Positions 60,060-64,000 of a stretch of 64,000 nucleotides of DNA are shown one piece after another. Position 1 is the first letter of the stretch. Each line of letters opens with the position of its first letter. The DNA is from Thermomonospora echinospora (GTDB taxonomy: Bacteria; Actinomycetota; Actinomycetes; Streptosporangiales; Streptosporangiaceae): positions 1 to 64,000 of the forward strand of contig NZ_FNVO01000029.1 of the NCBI RefSeq assembly GCF_900108175.1, in the 5' to 3' direction. The translations under genes were made by a program, and so were the position numbers. Under the pieces are notes generated by a model. The model saw nothing but the letters and a program-made list of their open reading frames with translations. It was not told the origin of the DNA and did not search any database.

Positions 60060-60072
60060 CGCCTCGATCTCC

Positions 60073-60108
60073 GTTCAGAATTTCGGACATCAGGACGAAA
60101 CACTGAAC
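60073..60108. promoter_or_regulatory. Inverted-repeat operator candidate upstream of the sugar operon
   Basis: GTTCAGAATTTCG (60073-60085) and CGAAACACTGAAC (60096-60108) are inverted copies matching at 11 of 13 bases with a 10-bp centre. It begins 14 bp upstream of the ATPase start. The long half-sites suit an IclR-type tetramer. Confidence 0.6.
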
Positions 60109-60202
60109 ATAGTGAAGAGTGCACGAAGCCGCCTGTCAAGGGGTGACCTGCATCCGAAACGCGTCCGCCACAGCGCCCCACACACTCAGATGGCACGCCG
60201 AA

Positions 60203-60230
60203 CACCGCCATCACGTCCGTGATGGCGGTG
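60203..60230. terminator. Perfect 12-bp hairpin after the regulator genes
   Basis: CACCGCCATCAC, loop GTCC, GTGATGGCGGTG, 14 bp beyond the stop of the IclR gene. It should end the regulator transcript before the importer operon promoter. Confidence 0.75.
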
Positions 60231-60244
60231 GAGGGGCGCGGGCG

Positions 60245-61006
60245 TCAGTCCCTGATCGCCGTGGCGAGCCGGGCGGCCAGGGCCCGGATCGGGACGCTGT
60301 CGTCCGCCGGGCTCGGCTCGTCCGACCGCGTGCCGTCGGCGATCGACCCGACCGCCGCGATGCACCCGTGCAGGCCCTCGACCAGCGCGGCCGTCCCGGT
60401 CAGCGACATCTCGCCGAGCTCGGCGCTCGAGGCGTATCCGCGGCTCTGCGCAAGGGTGACCGCGGCGGTGAGGTCCTTGAGGCGGAAGCGGTGACCGCTG
60501 GGCGACTCGGGCACGGGCCCGCTGTGCATCCGTTCGACGACGTCGACGGGCAAGGCGCTGAGCAGGGCCCGACCGGTCCCGGTGGACCAGGCCGGCAACC
60601 GCATGCCGGGTTTGAGGGTGAGGGACAGCGGGCGGTCGCCCGGACGTACCGCCACGTACGCCGCGTCCAGATCACGCAGCACCGCCAGCACGACCGTGCG
60701 GCCGTCAAGCTCTCGCGCTCCGGCGCAGATCCGCGGGAAGACCTCTAGCAGCCTGCTCCCGCCCACCAGTCCGCGGGCGATCCTGGTGATGCCGGGCCCC
60801 AGCCGCAGACCGCCGTCCAGACCGCGCGACAGCATTCCGCCGTCCACCAGCACCTTGCAGATGTCGGACAGCGAGCTCTTGGGCACCTGCACCCGGCGGC
60901 TCAGCTCCGAGACGTTCAGCGGCTCGTCGTGCATGGCCAGTTCACCGAGGATCCGGGTGGCACGGTGGACGGCCGGGGAGCCGGCCCGTCCTGCGGTGTT
61001 CACCAT
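60245..61006 (-). CDS. IclR-family transcriptional regulator
   Basis: 253 residues. Winged helix at 10-75 (AVHRATRILGELAMHDEPLN, then VSELSRRVQVPKSSLSDICK); IclR effector domain at 80-250 (VLAVLRDLDAAYVAVRPGDR, WSTGTGRALLSALP, then RGYASSAELGEMSLTGTAAL). Its HTH is clearly related to that of the upstream gene (PKSSLxxICxxLVxxxxL and G-G-L/Y-x-LGxG in both). 4 bp after that gene, hence co-transcribed; both probably act on the sugar operon. Confidence 0.9.
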   Translation of the reverse strand: MVNTAGRAGSPAVHRATRILGELAMHDEPLNVSELSRRVQVPKSSLSDICKVLVDGGMLSRGLDGGLRLGPGITRIARGLVGGSRLLEVFPRICAGARELDGRTVVLAVLRDLDAAYVAVRPGDRPLSLTLKPGMRLPAWSTGTGRALLSALPVDVVERMHSGPVPESPSGHRFRLKDLTAAVTLAQSRGYASSAELGEMSLTGTAALVEGLHGCIAAVGSIADGTRSDEPSPADDSVPIRALAARLATAIRD

Positions 61007-61010
61007 CGGC

Positions 61011-62135
61011 TCACCCCCATGGCTCGTAGTCGGCGATGTTCTCCCGAGTGATCAGCCTGGTCGGCAGCATCCGCCGCCTGCTGTGCGGCGGGTCTCCGGA
61101 ACGCAGCCGCGCGGCGAACCGGACCGCCAGGCCGCCCAGCCCCGCCGGATCCTGCGCCGCCGTCGCCCACCACGGCCCGTCCGTCCCGATCGACGAGACG
61201 GCGATGGCGGCGCCGTCGACGCTCACCACCGGAATCGACACGCCCAGGTCTACCAGGGCGGTCACCACGCCCATCGCCATCGGATCGTTGATCGCGAAGA
61301 TCGCGCTCAGCCCGGGATGCCGGTCCAGCAGCCGCCGGGCGATCCGTTCGCCGGACTGCGGCGAGTGATCACCCCGGTGCCGGGCGACCACCCGTAGGCC
61401 GGGAAAGTCGCGCAGCGCCGCCATGAAGCCGACGATCCGGTCAGCGACCGCCGTCACCGGCTGGCCATCGACGATCGCTACCTCGCCCTTGCCGTCGAGC
61501 ACCGTGGCGAGGTAGCGGCCGATCATCTGACCGGCCTGCACATTGTCCGTGGTGACGGTCGCGCTGGCCCCCTCGGCACCGACGTTGACGGCGATCACCG
61601 GGACTCCGGCGGCCTCCGCCTCCGCGACCGCCGCGGCGATCGCGGTCGAATGGACCGCGTCCAAGACGATGGCGTCCACCCGGTCACGGACGAACCGGCC
61701 GAGCTGTCGGGCCTGCTCGTCCACATCCTGCCCGGCGTCCACCGCGGTCACCTCGGCACCCAGCTCGGCGGCGGCACGGCGCACGCCCTCGATCTCGACG
61801 GCATAGAACGGGTTCGTGCCGTTGGGGACCGACATCCCCAGCCTGCTCAGCCCCGGCGGGTGCTGCAACTGGGCCGCCGCCAGCTCGGCCAGGCCGAGGC
61901 CGAGCACATAACGGCCGCCGAGGTCCTGGGCCAGCAGCCGCTCCTCCACCAGCGACTGGCAGATCCCGAGCAGACTGCTCTTGGGCAGGGCGAGCCGCCG
62001 GGTGAGGTCGGCCAGCGACGCCGGGCCGTGGTCCGCGATCTCGTACAGCACCGTGATCGCCCGGTCGACGGCCGGCACTCGAGAGGACTCGTCCTCCCCG
62101 GAATGCGACGCCGTCCGGCCTCCGGCCTCGGCCAC
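61011..62135 (-). CDS. Hybrid regulator: IclR-type HTH fused to a periplasmic sugar-binding-like domain
   Basis: 374 residues from GTG 62135 (AAGGGG SD). Residues about 20-95 are an IclR winged helix (AVDRAITVLYEIADHGPASL, then DLTRRLALPKSSLLGICQSL). Instead of an IclR effector domain, residues about 98-374 form a Peripla_BP_4/RbsB-like domain: LGMSVPNGTNPFYAVEIEGV, DAIVLDAVHSTAIAAAVAEA, GVPVIAVNVGAEGASATVTT, GKGEVAIVDGQPVTAVADRI, LSAIFAINDPMAMGVVTALV. It thus combines LacI-like sensing with IclR-like DNA binding, no signal peptide, cytoplasmic. Divergent from the alcohol dehydrogenase with a 20-bp palindrome in between. Confidence 0.85.
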   Translation of the reverse strand: MAEAGGRTASHSGEDESSRVPAVDRAITVLYEIADHGPASLADLTRRLALPKSSLLGICQSLVEERLLAQDLGGRYVLGLGLAELAAAQLQHPPGLSRLGMSVPNGTNPFYAVEIEGVRRAAAELGAEVTAVDAGQDVDEQARQLGRFVRDRVDAIVLDAVHSTAIAAAVAEAEAAGVPVIAVNVGAEGASATVTTDNVQAGQMIGRYLATVLDGKGEVAIVDGQPVTAVADRIVGFMAALRDFPGLRVVARHRGDHSPQSGERIARRLLDRHPGLSAIFAINDPMAMGVVTALVDLGVSIPVVSVDGAAIAVSSIGTDGPWWATAAQDPAGLGGLAVRFAARLRSGDPPHSRRRMLPTRLITRENIADYEPWG

Positions 62136-62151
62136 AACAGCACCCCTTCGG

Positions 62152-62207
62152 TTGACAGCACCGCCAGCTACCGTATCTCATTCAACCTGTCGTAAGTGCT
62201 TACGACA
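62152..62207 (+). promoter_or_regulatory. Promoter of the alcohol dehydrogenase gene and palindromic operator
   Basis: TTGACA at 62152-62157, 16-bp spacer and TATCTC at 62174-62179 form a sigma-70-like promoter. Immediately after it is a perfect palindrome, TGTCGTAAG-TG-CTTACGACA (62188-62207), covering the expected start site, where a repressor would block transcription. It lies 52 bp from the hybrid regulator's own start on the other strand. Confidence 0.65.
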
Positions 62208-62252
62208 TCCTGAACACACTTCCCTTCTTGATCAACCGAGGGGTGCAGGCTC

Positions 62253-63368
62253 ATGGAAACGCAAGCCGCAGTACTGTCGCACACCGCACACCCACGGCCC
62301 TACACCGGCAGCCGCCCACTCCGGCTGGAAACCGTCCAGTTGGACGAGCCCGGCCCCGGCGAGCTTCTCGTGGCCATCGACGCGGCCGGAGTCTGCCATT
62401 CCGATCTCTCCGTGGTCGATGGGACACGACGGCGCCCTACTCCCATGGCGCTCGGTCACGAAGCCACCGGAACGGTCAAGGCCGTCGGGGACTTCGTCAC
62501 CGACGTGGCCGAAGGCGCGCGTGTCGTCCTGATCTTCGTCCCCAGTTGCGGCCTCTGCGGGCAGTGCACCGGCGGTCGGCCGGCCCAGTGTCGCAACGGG
62601 GCGCGGGCCAACGCCGAGGGCAGCCTGTTGTCAGGCGCGCGGCGCCTTCAGCACGCGGGCGTATCCCTCCATCACCACCTCGGGGTATCCGGGTTCGCCC
62701 GGCACGCGGTCGTCGACCGCAGGTCCGCCGTCGTGATAGACGATGACGTCCCCGCCCCGATCGCGGCCATGTTCGGCTGCGCCGTGCTCACCGGCGTCGG
62801 CGCCGTCATCAACACCGCTGATGTGCGCCCCGGCGAATCAACGGTGGTCATAGGACTGGGCGGGGTGGGCCTGGCGGCGGTCCTGGGAGCCAGGCTGGCC
62901 CACGCCCATCCGATCATCGCGCTCGACCCGGTACCGGCGAAGCGCGACCTCGCCCTCGAACTCGGCGCGACGATCGCCCTGGACCCGGCCGACACCGCGG
63001 CACTCGCCGACCTGCTGCCCACCGGGGCCGAGGTGACGATCGAAGCGGCGGGCCGGATCCCCGCCCTCGAACTGGCATGGTCGCTCACCCGGCCCGGAGG
63101 CCGGACGGTGTCCGTGGGGCTCCCGGACCCGTCCCAACGGCTCGCGCTTCCGGTCACCGACCTGATCGGCCAGGGCAGGACCCTGCTGGGCAGCTATCTC
63201 GGCGACGCCGTGCCGCAGCGCGACATCCCTCGATACCTCGCCCTCTGGCGCGCCGGAAAACTTCCCGTCGAACTCCTGCTCACCGGCACCCGGCCCTTGG
63301 CGGAGATCAACGAGGCACTTGAGGATCTGGCTTCCGGCCAGGTCGTACGCCAGGTCCTGCTTCCTTGA
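62253..63368 (+). CDS. Zinc-dependent alcohol dehydrogenase (MDR family)
   Basis: 371 residues from ATG 62253 (GAGGGG 8 nt upstream). Catalytic zinc residues in DAAGVCHSDLSVVDG and ALGHEATGTV; structural zinc lobe CGLCGQCTGGRPAQC; nucleotide site STVVIGLGGVGLAAVLGARL. The lengthened region RRLQHAGVSLHHHLGVSGFA matches class III-like/long-chain MDR enzymes. Placed opposite the regulators, it probably oxidises the imported polyol or an alcohol intermediate to the carbonyl compound phosphorylated by DhaKL. Confidence 0.9.
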   Translation: METQAAVLSHTAHPRPYTGSRPLRLETVQLDEPGPGELLVAIDAAGVCHSDLSVVDGTRRRPTPMALGHEATGTVKAVGDFVTDVAEGARVVLIFVPSCGLCGQCTGGRPAQCRNGARANAEGSLLSGARRLQHAGVSLHHHLGVSGFARHAVVDRRSAVVIDDDVPAPIAAMFGCAVLTGVGAVINTADVRPGESTVVIGLGGVGLAAVLGARLAHAHPIIALDPVPAKRDLALELGATIALDPADTAALADLLPTGAEVTIEAAGRIPALELAWSLTRPGGRTVSVGLPDPSQRLALPVTDLIGQGRTLLGSYLGDAVPQRDIPRYLALWRAGKLPVELLLTGTRPLAEINEALEDLASGQVVRQVLLP

Positions 63369-63894
63369 CAAGCACGGCATGTGCCGACGGCGGGAGGGAT
63401 GAGCCATGATCCGGGCCAAGGGGCGGTCATGTCCAGCGGTGGGTGCATGAGTCGGCCACCGACCGGATGAGCGACTGGTCGGCGGACCTCCGACTGCTCC
63501 GACAGACTGGAGGATGATCTCCCTTAACGTGGAGCACCGTTCGGAACGCTGACATCGAAGCAGGTCATAGCAGTTTCGTCGGTTCCCCCTACCTGGGAGC
63601 TGTGGCTGTTCGTGTGCCATGCCGCCCCTGAAATGCTTTGCCGCTTGGTGAGCCGCACACCCTGGCGAGGCATGGGCTGCGGCACCGTCCCGGACGAACC
63701 TGGAGCCTTTCCCGTGTCCGCCTGTCCTGTCTCAGTGAAGCTCATGCAGGACCGACGTCCTGACCTGCGATGCATCAGGTTGAGTGAGACGTCCAGCCTG
63801 GGTGGCATCTCACTCAACCTGATGCACGCAAAAGTGATCGAGAGCACGGCTCAATGAGGTTTTCTCAGTAAGCGGAGGTCTCGTGGGCTTGCAG
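63369..63894. other. Intergenic region with a long inverted repeat
   Basis: 526 bp. Short open frames on both strands have no recognisable domain. The notable feature is the 63771-63826 repeat described separately. Confidence 0.4.
63771..63826. repeat. 19-bp perfect inverted repeat with 18-nt loop
   Basis: TGCATCAGGTTGAGTGAGA (63771-63789) and TCTCACTCAACCTGATGCA (63808-63826) are exact reverse complements. Loop CGTCCAGCCTGGGTGGCA. It is longer than a normal terminator, lacks a T tract, and is AT-richer than its surroundings. Confidence 0.85.
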
Positions 63895-64000
63895 GATGAG
63901 GTCCGCAGCGCTCATGGTGGCGCTCGCCGCCGCCGACCCCTCCTCCCCGGCACCGCAGCCCGCCAACAACCCCTGGGTCACCAGGAACGGAGACTTCTCC
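63895..64000 (+). CDS. Possible start of a gene running off the window
   Basis: From ATG 63895 the frame stays open to the edge: RSAALMVALAAADPSSPAPQ then PANNPWVTRNGDFS. A GTG at 63882 with GGAGG 4 nt upstream opens a different frame, also open to the edge, with Arg-rich content. The ATG frame reads more like protein but its SD is weak; a secreted or carbohydrate-binding protein is conceivable. Undecided. Confidence 0.3.

Noticed and set aside
1-64000. tRNA, rRNA or riboswitch genes
   Set aside because: Reading through the intergenic spaces I recognised no tRNA cloverleaf, rRNA segment or known riboswitch core; a covariance-model scan would be needed to exclude them fully.

Overview
This is a GC-rich actinobacterial chromosome segment. 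The codon bias, an F420-type luciferase-like oxidoreductase, a TIGR03084/mycothiol-type metal-binding protein, DUF4192 and DUF6069 proteins, a PucR/CdaR regulator, an ECF sigma factor with a C-terminal SnoaL-like domain, and exported Rhs and LamG/ricin proteins all fit the Streptosporangiales (for example Actinomadura-like). The genus is an inference. No rRNA, tRNA or CRISPR array was recognised.

Region 1 (1-13.6 kb, mostly minus strand) is a polymorphic-toxin locus. A 2376-residue exported Rhs protein ends in a Hint autoprotease and a small zinc-deaminase-like toxin tip. A SUKH-like immunity gene follows 6 bp downstream. Beyond it lies a graveyard of older cassettes: a second, broken Hint fragment, a receiver-like gene whose start was cut off at an IS630 remnant, and an Imm21 immunity gene cut by an IS3 element. 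Upstream is a LamG/ricin-lectin exoprotein whose signal peptide and mature part lie in different frames.

Region 2 (13.7-29.3 kb) is mixed. It holds decayed genes (GntR/UTRA, an unknown frameshifted gene, MBL hydrolase, transposase pieces), a highly folded roughly 140-nt element, GPP34, a small hypothetical gene, DUF6069, an ECF sigma gene, DUF4192, a LysR/SDR divergent pair with a clear operator, a MarR/MMPL exporter pair, GNAT, a transmembrane Ser/Thr kinase and a PLP decarboxylase.

Region 3 (29.4-39.2 kb) is an acyl-CoA catabolic regulon around a double-domain TetR regulator. Leftward lie SDR, acyl-CoA ligase, SCP-x thiolase, two MaoC-type hydratase subunits, FabG-like SDR and acyl-CoA dehydrogenase. 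Rightward lie an LLM oxidoreductase and a crotonase. Together they have most steps needed to activate and beta-oxidise a carboxylic acid whose identity is not visible.

Region 4 (39.7-52.3 kb) contains a methyltransferase, a secreted His/Trp/Asp repeat protein, a PucR regulator divergent from a complete LivFGHMK-type ABC importer, a TnpB remnant with its right end, an orphan peptide-type ABC ATPase, a dead tyrosine recombinase, a TIGR03084 protein behind a strong palindrome, and an IS5 remnant.

Region 5 (52.3-63.4 kb) is the most interesting. It is a carbohydrate or polyol catabolic locus with a ribose-type ABC importer, separate DhaK and DhaL kinase subunits (no DhaM seen), a VOC protein, a class I (LsrF/DhnA-type) aldolase, an atypical SDR, a divergent zinc alcohol dehydrogenase, and two tandem regulators. 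Both regulators have related IclR-type DNA-binding domains, but one carries a periplasmic-sugar-binding-like sensor instead of the IclR effector domain. I read this as uptake of a sugar or polyol, its oxidation, phosphorylation and aldol cleavage. The DhaK pocket differs from the usual dihydroxyacetone form, so the substrate may not be dihydroxyacetone. The last 0.6 kb holds a 19-bp perfect inverted repeat and perhaps the start of another gene.
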